Source of the DNA: Sulfurovum sp.
GTDB taxonomy: Bacteria; Campylobacterota; Campylobacteria; Campylobacterales; Sulfurovaceae
Assembly: GCA_027081115.1 (NCBI GenBank)
Contig: JALWLD010000012.1
Coordinates: 1 to 64,000, forward strand
DNA length: 64,000 bases
Reading direction: 5' to 3'
Positions 54,571-62,491 of the stretch are shown here, piece after piece. Made by a program: the position numbers and the translations under genes. Within the stretch, counting starts at the first letter, position 1, and every line of letters begins with the position of its first letter. The notes beneath the pieces were generated by a model that was not told the DNA's origin, did no database searches, and saw only the letters and a list, made by a program, of their open reading frames with translations.

Positions 54571-56568
54571 TTACTTTACCATCTTATTTATTTTTTTTAT
54601 CAAAGCTGTAATATTAATATCATAAGCAAAACAGCTATTGACTCTGCACGCCAGATATTTCTCTGTCTCTTCTGTTTTAGTGAGTATAAAAGGATAGCGT
54701 ATATTTTCTATCTCCGCTTTGGAAGCCTGCAAGTTATCTAACTTTGACTTAATAATTACATCTCCCTTTTTCAAACGTATAAAAGTATGTAAGAGTTTGG
54801 AAGCTTCTTGGGGAGACTCTTCTAAAATAGCACCCTGCACTTTTAACGTTTGTTTAACGATTTCTCGGTATTCAAGTACTTCAGTTAAAGAAGCTACATG
54901 TATAAAATCTTCCAAAAGCAAAGAAAGAGATGCTGTATAATATTTGTCATCAAAGTCAGCCAAAGCATCAATATCATCATCACTCAGATACCAATGCCCT
55001 TTTTTGTAAAACTTCTCTCTGCTCTCTTTTGCCAATATTTGAAGTAGAGACAAATAATTTTTATTGTATGTTTTCAGATAGCCTTCAATCAAAGCATCCA
55101 TCAAAAAAGCATAATCTTCCAGTAAAGCCTTCTGTTTAGGTTTTTTTCCTAAAAGGGTTTGATGGTATAAAATACCATCTTCTCGCATAAGTGACAGTAA
55201 AGTACCCAATCTCTCTTCTGCTCTTACTCTATATCTTTCTTCAATTTTTGAAGCCGAGAAAAGGGCTTTGAGCATCATGGCATTCCAGGAAGTAATGATC
55301 TTTGTATCAAGAAAGGGGAACTCTCTTTTTAAACTTACTGTTTTTAAATATGCTTTTACCGCTTCAAGCTCTTTAGGTACTGTTTGACCAGTAATATGAG
55401 GGTTCGACAACTCTCCATCAATATTGCCATCCTCTTCTATACCTAAATAGGCCAGAGTCTCTTCAATATTTTGAAGCTTCAAACCTTTTTTAAGCAGTTC
55501 CTCTTTACACTCTTCATAGCTAAAGATGAAGTATCCCCCCTCTTCTCCCGAAGAATCCGCATCAGAGGCAGAGAGGTAGAGCCCCTCTTTCATAAAATTA
55601 TTTTCCATCTGAGCAATGGTTTCAACAACAACTTTTCTATAAAGAGGATCTTGTGTGATCTCATAAAGTTTGACATAAACAGGGATCAACTCTGCATTGG
55701 TGTAAAGCATCTTTTCAAAATGTGGAATCTGCCAGGACTCATCAGTCGTATACCGGAAAAAGCCTCCACCTATTTGATCATAAATGCCACCCTCTGCCAT
55801 TTTTCTTAAAGTAACTTCTGCCATATAAAGAGCTTCTTTATTTCCATACAATGCATAAATATCCAATAACAGCATCAACTTGGAAGCTTCGGGAAACTTA
55901 GGTCTTTTATAAAAACCTCCATTTACAGAATCGAATTGCAGTTTTACTTTTTGCATATATGTTTGTACAAGATCTTCCGTCAATTTTGTTTTAGATACTG
56001 TTTGACGATAACTCTCTTTTCTTGCTTTGTGATGTTCTGTGATCAATGCCTGAAACTTTTCTGGATATTTCTTAAATATTTCAGTAAATGCGGGAAGCAT
56101 ATAGTACATACCTTTTGAACCATATCCCTCTTCTGCAGGTATATACGTTGCCAGATGAAAAACTTCTGCTTTAGGAGACATAAACACAGTCAAAGGCCAG
56201 CCACCTCTTTTCCCATGCTCCGCCATATACCACTTTTGATACTTCTTGTCCAGTTGAGGATACTGCTCTCTGTCCACTTTGATTGCAACATAATTGTCGT
56301 TTAAGAGTTTGGCCACAGATTCATTTTCAAAACTCTCTTCTTCCATAACATGACACCAGTGACAAGTACTGTAACCTATGGAAAGGAAGATCAGTTTTTT
56401 CTCTCTTTTTGCTTTTTCAAAAGCTTCCTCTCCCCAAGGATACCAATTGACCGGATTATGGATATGTTGTTTTAGATAAGGGGAATCTTCATTAACAAGG
56501 GCATTGGTAGTATTATGTTCTGCAATCAATACACCTAAACAGATAGATAATAGCAATAATATTTTCAT
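54571..56568 (-). CDS. DUF255 thioredoxin-domain protein (YyaL/SSP411 family), exported
   Basis: 665 residues. A signal peptide ([16 protein letters not shown]) precedes the DUF255 thioredoxin-like domain with [23 protein letters not shown] and the redox-like CHWC at residues 69-72, followed by an alpha/alpha-toroid of glycosidase type ([50 protein letters not shown]). Most homologues are cytoplasmic, so the export signal is noteworthy. Function is not established. It is the first gene of a three-gene unit. Confidence 0.87.
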   Translation of the reverse strand: MKILLLLSICLGVLIAEHNTTNALVNEDSPYLKQHIHNPVNWYPWGEEAFEKAKREKKLIFLSIGYSTCHWCHVMEEESFENESVAKLLNDNYVAIKVDREQYPQLDKKYQKWYMAEHGKRGGWPLTVFMSPKAEVFHLATYIPAEEGYGSKGMYYMLPAFTEIFKKYPEKFQALITEHHKARKESYRQTVSKTKLTEDLVQTYMQKVKLQFDSVNGGFYKRPKFPEASKLMLLLDIYALYGNKEALYMAEVTLRKMAEGGIYDQIGGGFFRYTTDESWQIPHFEKMLYTNAELIPVYVKLYEITQDPLYRKVVVETIAQMENNFMKEGLYLSASDADSSGEEGGYFIFSYEECKEELLKKGLKLQNIEETLAYLGIEEDGNIDGELSNPHITGQTVPKELEAVKAYLKTVSLKREFPFLDTKIITSWNAMMLKALFSASKIEERYRVRAEERLGTLLSLMREDGILYHQTLLGKKPKQKALLEDYAFLMDALIEGYLKTYNKNYLSLLQILAKESREKFYKKGHWYLSDDDIDALADFDDKYYTASLSLLLEDFIHVASLTEVLEYREIVKQTLKVQGAILEESPQEASKLLHTFIRLKKGDVIIKSKLDNLQASKAEIENIRYPFILTKTEETEKYLACRVNSCFAYDINITALIKKINKMVK

Positions 56569-56590
56569 AAACCAAACCTTTGGAATTTGT

Positions 56591-56596
56591 TATAAT
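56591..56596 (+). promoter_or_regulatory. Promoter -10 box for the DksA-like gene
   Basis: TTGTTATAATAAG with a perfect TATAAT, 31 bases before the ATG at 56627. It lies in the short divergent gap to the DUF255 gene. Confidence 0.55.
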
Positions 56597-56626
56597 AAGT
56601 CCAATATACCATATTTGAGAGCCACT

Positions 56627-56965
56627 ATGACACAAAAAGAAAAAGATACACTAAAAATAAAAATAGAAGAGGACATTCTTCTCACGCAAGAGCAGATTAA
56701 AGACCTGGAAGAAAAAGTAAAACCTATCGCACCAGACTGTTCACTAGGAAGACTGACCCGGCTAGAAGCAATGGGGGAACAGGATGTCAACAATAAAATA
56801 CTGGATGAATCACGCATCAAACTCACTCGCTTGAAAAATGCCCTTTTGAGAATTGATAAATCGATGTTTGGTATCTGCATTGAGTGTGAAGAAGAAATCG
56901 GGTTTGGGCGTATGTCCATACGCCCCGAATCTGTACGCTGCGTAGAGTGCGCAGGAAATTTATAG
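56627..56965 (+). CDS. DksA/TraR-type zinc-finger protein
   Basis: 112-residue protein with an N-terminal coiled coil (residues 1-78) and a C4 zinc finger: Cys84, Cys87, Cys105 and Cys108 in CIECEEEIGFGR...VRCVECAG. This is the DksA/TraR layout, in which the coiled coil enters the RNA polymerase secondary channel. It is shorter than DksA (151), and I see no Asp pair at the coiled-coil tip as in DksA, so stringent-response activity is uncertain. The ATG at 56627 is chosen over a far upstream in-frame start that would overlap DUF255. It is convergent with the S24 repressor. Confidence 0.85.
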   Translation: MTQKEKDTLKIKIEEDILLTQEQIKDLEEKVKPIAPDCSLGRLTRLEAMGEQDVNNKILDESRIKLTRLKNALLRIDKSMFGICIECEEEIGFGRMSIRPESVRCVECAGNL

Positions 56966-56966
56966 T

Positions 56967-57620
56967 CTATAGGCTTTCTATATTACCTACTACTTTCCCC
57001 ACAATTGTGACCTCTTCTGGATGTATAGCCTGTGGAGGGTAAACAGAATTGTCTGAGATCAACTCGATCATTCCGTCAGCCCTCTGCTGAATACGCTTAA
57101 TAAACAGTCCTCCCGTGGTAGAGGCGATAAATATACCATTCTTATTGATATTGGTCTGTGTTCTGTCTACAAAGACAATAGATCCATCCTGCAGTGTTGG
57201 TTCCATCGATTCTCCATCGACATGAATTGCTTCAAGTTCTGTATTTCCCGTCCCTACCATATTATGCATAATCTTTTCATCTATGGAAATCGTCTCATAC
57301 CCTTCATCAAATATTTCAGCTCCACCACCTGCTGAAGCTCTGATATCTGAAAAGTAACGCACCTGAAAGAACTTCTCTGTCTCTGCTTTAAGCATATCAA
57401 CTGCCTGATCAAAGAAGAGCCAGTTTACTGAAATCTTTTTAAGCGCACAAAATTCCAGGATCTCTTCATAGGGGATAGAGTTTCTTTTTTTCATGGTTGC
57501 AAATGTAGCCTGAGGGATATTCAGTGCGTTGGCCACATCCTTATCAAAAACCTTAGCTCCAATTTTTGTCTCAGAGATTACATCTTTGAGTTTTTCTATA
57601 ATTTCTCCTAAATTCATCAT
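56967..57620 (-). CDS. S24 (LexA/CI-like) self-cleaving transcriptional repressor
   Basis: 217 residues. The N-terminal CI-type HTH (about 4-71) includes DKDVANALNIPQATFATMKKRNSIPY. A linker carries the cleavage-type pair Ala97-Gly98 in RASAGGG. The S24 domain has the nucleophile Ser138 in HVDGESMEPTL and the general base Lys175 in LFIKRI, 37 residues apart, as in LexA. It should be a dimeric repressor inactivated by RecA-stimulated or spontaneous cleavage. The start at 57620 has AAAGGAG six bases upstream. Two operator-like 17-mers lie upstream and a 37-residue ORF is divergent. Campylobacterota generally lack classical LexA. Confidence 0.88.
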   Translation of the reverse strand: MMNLGEIIEKLKDVISETKIGAKVFDKDVANALNIPQATFATMKKRNSIPYEEILEFCALKKISVNWLFFDQAVDMLKAETEKFFQVRYFSDIRASAGGGAEIFDEGYETISIDEKIMHNMVGTGNTELEAIHVDGESMEPTLQDGSIVFVDRTQTNINKNGIFIASTTGGLFIKRIQQRADGMIELISDNSVYPPQAIHPEEVTIVGKVVGNIESL

Positions 57621-57650
57621 CTTATACTCCTTTTTTCTAAAACATGTCAT

Positions 57651-57656
57651 ATTATA
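57651..57656 (-). promoter_or_regulatory. Promoter -10 box for the S24 repressor
   Basis: CCTATAATATGAC on the minus strand with a perfect TATAAT, 30 bases before the ATG. The operator-like copy at 57675 covers the -35 area (TTGTCA, 20 bases upstream), so binding there would block this promoter. Confidence 0.6.
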
Positions 57657-57674
57657 GGATATTTTTCCTAAAAG

Positions 57675-57691
57675 TATGACAATTTGACATA
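57675..57691. promoter_or_regulatory. Operator-like 17-base near-palindrome (copy 2)
   Basis: TATGACAATTTGACATA, identical to the copy at 29119. On the plus strand its TTGACA lies 17 bases before TAAATT (57707-57712), a possible promoter for the 37-residue ORF. Confidence 0.72.
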
Positions 57692-57715
57692 TTTTTTATA
57701 TATTTTTAAATTTTA

Positions 57716-57732
57716 ACATACAATTTGACATA
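57716..57732. promoter_or_regulatory. Operator-like element (copy 3, degenerate left arm)
   Basis: ACAATTTGACATA is shared with the other copies, and the following TTTTAATAC is shared with copy 1. The left four bases differ. Its centre is 41 bases (about four helical turns) from copy 2, as for cooperative repressor binding. Confidence 0.6.
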
Positions 57733-57754
57733 TTTTTAATACAAAGGATTTAAA

Positions 57755-57868
57755 ATGATCTATACAAAAGATAAAGAGTTATTTTCATATGCGGTTAAGA
57801 TGGGTTGTAAAACAGCAGCAGAGTTTGCAATGTTTCTCAAAGCAAGAGAATCTATCCTCTCACTTTAA
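57755..57868 (+). CDS. 37-residue protein divergent from the S24 repressor
   Basis: The frame MIYTKDKELFSYAVKMGCK ... LSL has a good ribosome site (AAAGGATT) eight bases before the ATG. It has no membrane segment; the middle (KTAAEFAMFLKARESIL) looks helical. I do not recognise it. Its place, divergent from a CI-like repressor and behind two operator copies, resembles that of cro or an inducible early gene in a phage switch. Confidence 0.6.
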   Translation: MIYTKDKELFSYAVKMGCKTAAEFAMFLKARESILSL

Positions 57869-57875
57869 TAAAATG

Positions 57876-59075
57876 CTAATCTAATAGTAAAATAGAGACT
57901 TCATCTCCCACTTCTTTAGAACTCTCCTCTTCAGAAGTAACAAGTAACGCAACATTACCAAGCATATTGGTAAGAATGGCAGAAGAGCCTACTTTTTTAC
58001 CTTTAAAGTCCACATAATACTCACCTTGAAGAAGTGTCACATTACAGGCAGTAAATTCTGCTTTTTTTGCACGTTTTATAAAAGGTTCTTTGAGTTTTGC
58101 TTTTACTGTACGTAAATTAGACTTCCCTTGTTGTAATTTCTCTATCAGAGGTACAACATAAATAAGTGCAGTCACAGTAGAGGAGTAGGCAAATCCAGGG
58201 AGTCCAACTATAAACTTGTCACCTTTTCTTGCAACCACTATATGTTGTCCTGGTTTAAGACGCACACCCTTAAAAACAATCTCACAGCCAAGCTCTGTAA
58301 TCACATCTTTTACAAAGTCAAAATCCCCCACAGAGACACCACCAGTTGTCACTACTATGTCACTCTGCTCAAAAGCCTTGGATACCTCTCTTTTTATATT
58401 CTCTTTGTCATCCTTTATACATCCCAGCTGCATAGGAATACCATCATACTTTTTAATAATTGCTTCTAAAATATAATTGTTTGAAGAACGTATCTGTGCA
58501 TCTGAGGTTTGAGGCTCTCCCAATTCAAGTAACTCTGACCCTGTAGACAAAATAGTCACAGTCGGCTTTTCATAAACCAGAGGAGTGACAATATTGAGTC
58601 CTGCCATGACACCGATCTCCGGGAAACCCACCTTCGTACCTTTAGGGATGAGCATCTTCCCTTTTGCATAGTTCTCCCCCACTTCTCGTACAGAAAAACC
58701 TTGAGGAACCTCTTCTTTAATGATGATCTCATCACCATCCACTTCTACATTCTCGATAGGGATCAGTGTATCTGCCCCTTCTGGCATAAGGGAGCCAGTA
58801 AATGTTTTAATACAGGTGCCTCCTATGACCTTATCATTCAATGCCGTCCCGGCAGGATTTATGCTAGCAACTTTCAAGCGTCCAAAAGCCATATCATCAT
58901 GCTTTAGTGCGTAACCGTCCATGGCAGAAGTAGGAAACTCAGGAGAGTTGTGATCTGCTACAATATCTTCAGCCAATACATACCCAAGAGTATCAATGAG
59001 ATAGAGTTTTTTTGTTTTATAACGCTTGATCTCAAGATTTTTTAAGATCTCAATTGATTCATCAAAATGTAACAT
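57876..59075 (-). CDS. moeA: Molybdopterin molybdenumtransferase
   Basis: Inserts molybdenum into molybdopterin in cofactor synthesis. The 399-residue protein has the early PEFPTSAMDGYAL motif, FTGSLMPEGADTLIPIE, ILSTGSELLE, the MPT-binding VVTTGGVSVGDFDFVK and VRLKPGQHIVVA with FVGLPGFAYSS (Pro-Gly loop). Length is normal. It follows moaE by 27 bases in a moaD-moaE-moeA operon. Confidence 0.95.
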   Translation of the reverse strand: MLHFDESIEILKNLEIKRYKTKKLYLIDTLGYVLAEDIVADHNSPEFPTSAMDGYALKHDDMAFGRLKVASINPAGTALNDKVIGGTCIKTFTGSLMPEGADTLIPIENVEVDGDEIIIKEEVPQGFSVREVGENYAKGKMLIPKGTKVGFPEIGVMAGLNIVTPLVYEKPTVTILSTGSELLELGEPQTSDAQIRSSNNYILEAIIKKYDGIPMQLGCIKDDKENIKREVSKAFEQSDIVVTTGGVSVGDFDFVKDVITELGCEIVFKGVRLKPGQHIVVARKGDKFIVGLPGFAYSSTVTALIYVVPLIEKLQQGKSNLRTVKAKLKEPFIKRAKKAEFTACNVTLLQGEYYVDFKGKKVGSSAILTNMLGNVALLVTSEEESSKEVGDEVSILLLD

Positions 59076-59102
59076 GTGAAAAGTTCCTTTTCAAATTAAA
59101 AA

Positions 59103-59537
59103 TTACGCGAGTAATCCTGACCCAACCATAGGGGTGCTTCTGTCTTCTGCATATATACGCTTGCCATTTTTCACATCATATTTCCAAATAGGAGCATTGG
59201 CTTTAAAATCTTCTACAAATACATCAATAAGTTCTAACGCAACACGCCGTTTTGGGGAAAATACTGCTGAGACATAAGAAGAAGTATGCAAAGGGACATC
59301 TCCCTTTGCATGTGCCATTTTTACCACAGCACCCAAATCCTTGGCTCTCTCCTGCCAGGCATCAAACCATGTCTGTAATACAGGTTCGTAAATATCAAAG
59401 CTCAATGCCTCAATACCATCTTCTGCTCGTATAGTCCCTACAAAAGGAATATACGCTCCATAGTTAGACTCTGCCTCTTCATCCAACCATCTGCCAAAGA
59501 TCTCTTTGACATCTAAAGGTCCGTCATACAACTCCAT
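59103..59537 (-). CDS. moaE: Molybdopterin synthase catalytic subunit
   Basis: Transfers sulfur from MoaD thiocarboxylate to precursor Z. The 144-residue protein has FVGTIRAEDG, the MAHAKGDVPLHTSSYVSAVFSPKR stretch and the active-site lysine region APIWKYDVKNGKRIYAE. It lies three bases after moaD. Confidence 0.94.
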   Translation of the reverse strand: MELYDGPLDVKEIFGRWLDEEAESNYGAYIPFVGTIRAEDGIEALSFDIYEPVLQTWFDAWQERAKDLGAVVKMAHAKGDVPLHTSSYVSAVFSPKRRVALELIDVFVEDFKANAPIWKYDVKNGKRIYAEDRSTPMVGSGLLA

Positions 59538-59540
59538 GCA

Positions 59541-59762
59541 TCACCCACCACAAACAGGAGGGAGGATTGAAACTCTATCTCCGTCTTTTAGTGCAGTATT
59601 CAGATCATTGACCATGGTATCGTTCAACGCAACTGCACATTTGTCTAACCAGGAGGCAAGTTCACTCTCCTCTTTCAGCTTCTGTGCCACATCTGCCAAT
59701 GTTGCAGCTTCCATCTCCATCGGTGCTTTAGCAATGGGACCTAAAAATTCTACTTTTATCAT
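59541..59762 (-). CDS. moaD: Molybdopterin synthase sulfur carrier subunit
   Basis: 73-residue ubiquitin-like sulfur carrier ending in the required Gly-Gly (SILPPVCGG). The ATG at 59762 (MIKVEFLGPI) is chosen; the upstream in-frame start is a TTG without a better ribosome site. It is the first gene of moaD-moaE-moeA. Confidence 0.93.
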   Translation of the reverse strand: MIKVEFLGPIAKAPMEMEAATLADVAQKLKEESELASWLDKCAVALNDTMVNDLNTALKDGDRVSILPPVCGG

Positions 59763-59828
59763 AAAAAACTCTTTCAAAATAAGAGGTACATTCTCCTCTA
59801 TAATGACGCGATTATAATTCTTGTTTGG

Positions 59829-59834
59829 TATAAT
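59829..59834 (+). promoter_or_regulatory. Promoter -10 box for mqnA
   Basis: TTTGGTATAATTACG with a perfect TATAAT, 22 bases before the ATG at 59856, which is preceded by AAAAGGGGAG. Confidence 0.55.
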
Positions 59835-59855
59835 TACGCTTAAAAAAGGGGAGTT

Positions 59856-60491
59856 ATGTTATTTGGTTCAATCTCATACCTCAACCTTTTACCTTTTCAA
59901 CTCTTCCTTAAACAGCATATTACGGACAATGCTTCAAAAATGGCTTTTCACTACAATCGTGCTGTACCTTCAACCATCAACAGAGCACTTAAACGCCGTA
60001 AAATAAATGCAGCATTTATCTCCTCTGTCACATCTAGGAACTGCCAATGTACAGATCTTGGTATTATCGCCAATAAAAAAGTCTATTCTGTGCTTCTGCT
60101 TCAAGGAGAAGATGCAACTGACCCTGCCTCTGCCAGTTCCAATCACTTAGCAAAGATACTGAATCTAAAAGGGCAAGTACTTATTGGTGATGATGCATTA
60201 AAACATTATCTTGCCGGAAAGCCGGGAGTAGACCTTGCTGAATCATGGTATCTAAAAACACAATTGCCTTTTGTATTTGCCCGTCTGTGTTATAACAAGC
60301 ATGGAAAAGCTATCAAGAAACTGGCAAAAAAATTTGAAAAAACGAAAATAAATATACCACAATATATTTTAAAAAAAGAAGCAAAGAAACGAGGGATTAC
60401 AGCAAAGCAACTCAGCTGGTATTTGGAGCAGATCTATTATACAATGGGTCACAAAGAGAAACAGTCTTTAAAAAAATTCTTGTCTCACTAG
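59856..60491 (+). CDS. mqnA: Chorismate dehydratase-like protein, futalosine menaquinone pathway
   Basis: 211 residues starting MLFGSISYLNLLPFQLF, the hallmark N-terminus of MqnA, which turns chorismate into 3-enolpyruvylbenzoate at the entry of the futalosine route used by Campylobacterota. It has the periplasmic-binding-protein-like fold expected for the family (INAAFISSVTSRN, VLIGDDALKHYL). It is shorter than many MqnA proteins (about 230-280). No signal peptide is present. Confidence rests on the N-terminal motif. Confidence 0.75.
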   Translation: MLFGSISYLNLLPFQLFLKQHITDNASKMAFHYNRAVPSTINRALKRRKINAAFISSVTSRNCQCTDLGIIANKKVYSVLLLQGEDATDPASASSNHLAKILNLKGQVLIGDDALKHYLAGKPGVDLAESWYLKTQLPFVFARLCYNKHGKAIKKLAKKFEKTKINIPQYILKKEAKKRGITAKQLSWYLEQIYYTMGHKEKQSLKKFLSH

Positions 60492-60533
60492 CGTTCATCC
60501 TCACCTAAGGGGATTTCCCTTAGCTAATTGACA

Positions 60534-61922
60534 CTATTCTATCGTTGTAATCGCTTTTTCAATACGCGAAACTATCTCATCTACACCCAATATAGCCATA
60601 ATCTCATCCATCCCTGAACCTGTCATTGCACCCATGACAGAGACACGAAGCGGCATACCGATCTTACCAAAACCTATCTCTTTATCTGCAACAATCTTCT
60701 CCATAACGGCATGATAGTCAGAAGGAAGATGCAGAGGTGTCTCCCATGTTTGCAACATTGTCGCAAAATCTCTCAAGATCTCTTTTGCCTCACCTTTAAA
60801 GGCTTTTTTGGCTGCTTTTTCATCATACTTTGTTGGAGCAGAAAGTATAAGGTTGATCTGTTCTGCAAGCTCGACCAATGTTTTTCCTCTCTCTTTGGTG
60901 GCATCCAAAAGCATTTCAAGCTTGTCATGCTCTGCAATATCAACACCAAAAGGTATCAGCATCTCTGCGAGTTGCGCATTGGGTGTATTTTTAATATAGT
61001 GTGCATTCAGCCATAAAAGTTTGTCTAAATTGTAATTCGATGAAGATTTATTGATATTTTTAGGGTCAAAAAGTGTGATCATCTCTTCTAAAGAGAATAT
61101 CTCCTGATCTCCATGACTCCACCCTAAACGCACCAAAAAATTTAAAAGTGCTTCTGGTAAATACCCCATAGCTTTGTAATCCATCACATCTGTTGCACCA
61201 TCACGCTTTGAGAGTTTTTTACCCTGTTCATTGTTTATCATGGCTACATGGTAAAAGTTTGGTATCTTAAACCCCAGCGCATTGTATACAACGATCTGTT
61301 TTGGGGTATTGTAAAGGTGATCATCTCCACGGATCACATCGGTCAATCCCATCAAGGCATCATCTATAGCAACCACAAAGTTATACGTTGGTGCACCATC
61401 TGCTCGGGCAATAACAAAATCATCTACTTCATTGGCAGCAATGTTCATCTCTCCTTTGACACCATCCACAAAAGAGATAATCCCTTCTTGTGGCGCTTTA
61501 ATACGGATAACAGGATCTATACCTTCTGGAGGAGTACCCGTAAAATCACGATAACGGCCATCATAGCGTGTACGTTCTTTTTTAGCCATCTGCTCTTCAC
61601 GCAGTGCTGCTAATTCCTCTTTGGACATATAACATTTATAAGCCTTACCTTCTTCTAAAAGCTGATCAATATACTGTTTATACAAATCAAAACGCTTGGA
61701 CTGATAGATAACCTCTCCATCATGACTCATCCCTACCCATTCAAAGGCTTTTAAGATAGCATCTTTTGCCTCTTCGGAGTTTCTTGCCATATCTGTATCT
61801 TCAATACGAAGTAGGAATTTTCCATCATTGTGTTTGGCAGTCAGCCATGAAAAAAGTGCTGTTCTTAAACCGCCAATATGCAAATAGCCTGTAGGAGATG
61901 GTGCAAAACGTGTTACTGTCAT
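60534..61922 (-). CDS. gltX: Glutamyl-tRNA synthetase
   Basis: Class I synthetase, 462 residues. HIGH-type motif HIGG in RFAPSPTGYLHIGGLRTALF, the class signature KLSKRDGATDV, and the C-terminal anticodon-binding region ending MDEIMAILGVDEIVSRIEKA. The start at 61922 is preferred over an in-frame TTG six bases earlier because of the AAGG spacing. Many Campylobacterota carry two GltX copies, one charging tRNA-Gln as well; which one this is cannot be told here. Confidence 0.95.
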   Translation of the reverse strand: MTVTRFAPSPTGYLHIGGLRTALFSWLTAKHNDGKFLLRIEDTDMARNSEEAKDAILKAFEWVGMSHDGEVIYQSKRFDLYKQYIDQLLEEGKAYKCYMSKEELAALREEQMAKKERTRYDGRYRDFTGTPPEGIDPVIRIKAPQEGIISFVDGVKGEMNIAANEVDDFVIARADGAPTYNFVVAIDDALMGLTDVIRGDDHLYNTPKQIVVYNALGFKIPNFYHVAMINNEQGKKLSKRDGATDVMDYKAMGYLPEALLNFLVRLGWSHGDQEIFSLEEMITLFDPKNINKSSSNYNLDKLLWLNAHYIKNTPNAQLAEMLIPFGVDIAEHDKLEMLLDATKERGKTLVELAEQINLILSAPTKYDEKAAKKAFKGEAKEILRDFATMLQTWETPLHLPSDYHAVMEKIVADKEIGFGKIGMPLRVSVMGAMTGSGMDEIMAILGVDEIVSRIEKAITTIE

Positions 61923-62023
61923 AATCAATACCTTGAAATAAATTATGTGATTGTAGCTAAAATGTGGTTAAAGGTGTTTTTGCATAGCATATGGGGCACC
62001 ATGCCCATACAAAAAAGTCTCTC

Positions 62024-62437
62024 TTACTTTTTCTTTTTACTGCTGCTCTTTTTAGTGCTCTTTGTTGTTTTTTTAGTACTCTTCTTGCTTGATTTTTTCG
62101 TACTTTTGGTACTCTTCTTACTTGACTTTTTTGTACTTTTTGTACTCTTCTTTTTACTACTCTTTTTAGTGCTCTTTTTGGGCTCTTTTTTCATCTTGAC
62201 GTCATGCTTAACATTCTTTGCTGTCTCTACACCAATTCCCTCAACCCTTTGAAAGTCTTCAAATGATTTGAATTTTCCTTTTCTACGCTCTTTAATAATA
62301 GCATTTGCTTTTTTTTCACCTATTCCATTGATCTCCATAAGTTCTGTTTTTGATGCTGAATTCAATTTACTAAGGCTCATTCCAAACAGTGATGATGTTG
62401 CAACAATGAGTAATCCTGCTATGATTTTCTTTAACAT
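62024..62437 (-). CDS. comEA: ComEA-like exported helix-hairpin-helix protein with Lys/Ser/Thr tail
   Basis: 137 residues: a signal peptide (MLKKIIAGLLIVATSSLFG), a double helix-hairpin-helix domain at about 22-80 (LNSASKTELMEINGIGEKKANAIIKERR, FQRVEGIGVETAKNVK) as in the DNA receptor ComEA, and a tail at 87-137 made only of Lys, Ser and Thr in repeats near KKSSKKSTKST. The family binds incoming double-stranded DNA in the periplasm. The histone-H1-like tail would add strong non-specific DNA binding and is unusual. The next gene downstream is gltX. Confidence 0.85.
   Translation of the reverse strand: MLKKIIAGLLIVATSSLFGMSLSKLNSASKTELMEINGIGEKKANAIIKERRKGKFKSFEDFQRVEGIGVETAKNVKHDVKMKKEPKKSTKKSSKKKSTKSTKKSSKKSTKSTKKSSKKSTKKTTKSTKKSSSKKKK
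62027..62179. repeat. Low-complexity repeat coding the ComEA tail
   Basis: 153 bases built of AAA/AAG, AGT/AGC and ACT codons on the minus strand, in roughly 33-base units (11 residues, three to four copies). Such DNA can change length by slippage in whole units. Confidence 0.7.
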
Positions 62438-62491
62438 TTTTTATCCTTTTGAAATTTTATATTATCGCTTTTATAATATAAAATATTGTAA

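Noticed and set aside
56967-57868. Remnant prophage around the S24 repressor
   Set aside because: Flanking genes (DksA-like, moeA, moaE, moaD, mqnA) are chromosomal and no structural, lysis or integrase genes are present; only the switch itself looks phage-like.
61990-62009. TATGGGGC/GCCCATA hairpin between comEA and gltX as a terminator
   Set aside because: It has a bulge and is not followed by T residues on the minus strand; the T-run lies before it.
62027-62179. Regular repeats that might suggest a CRISPR array or tandem non-coding repeat
   Set aside because: The repeats are in frame, encode Lys/Ser/Thr only, have no unique spacers and no cas genes nearby; they are the tail of the ComEA-like protein.
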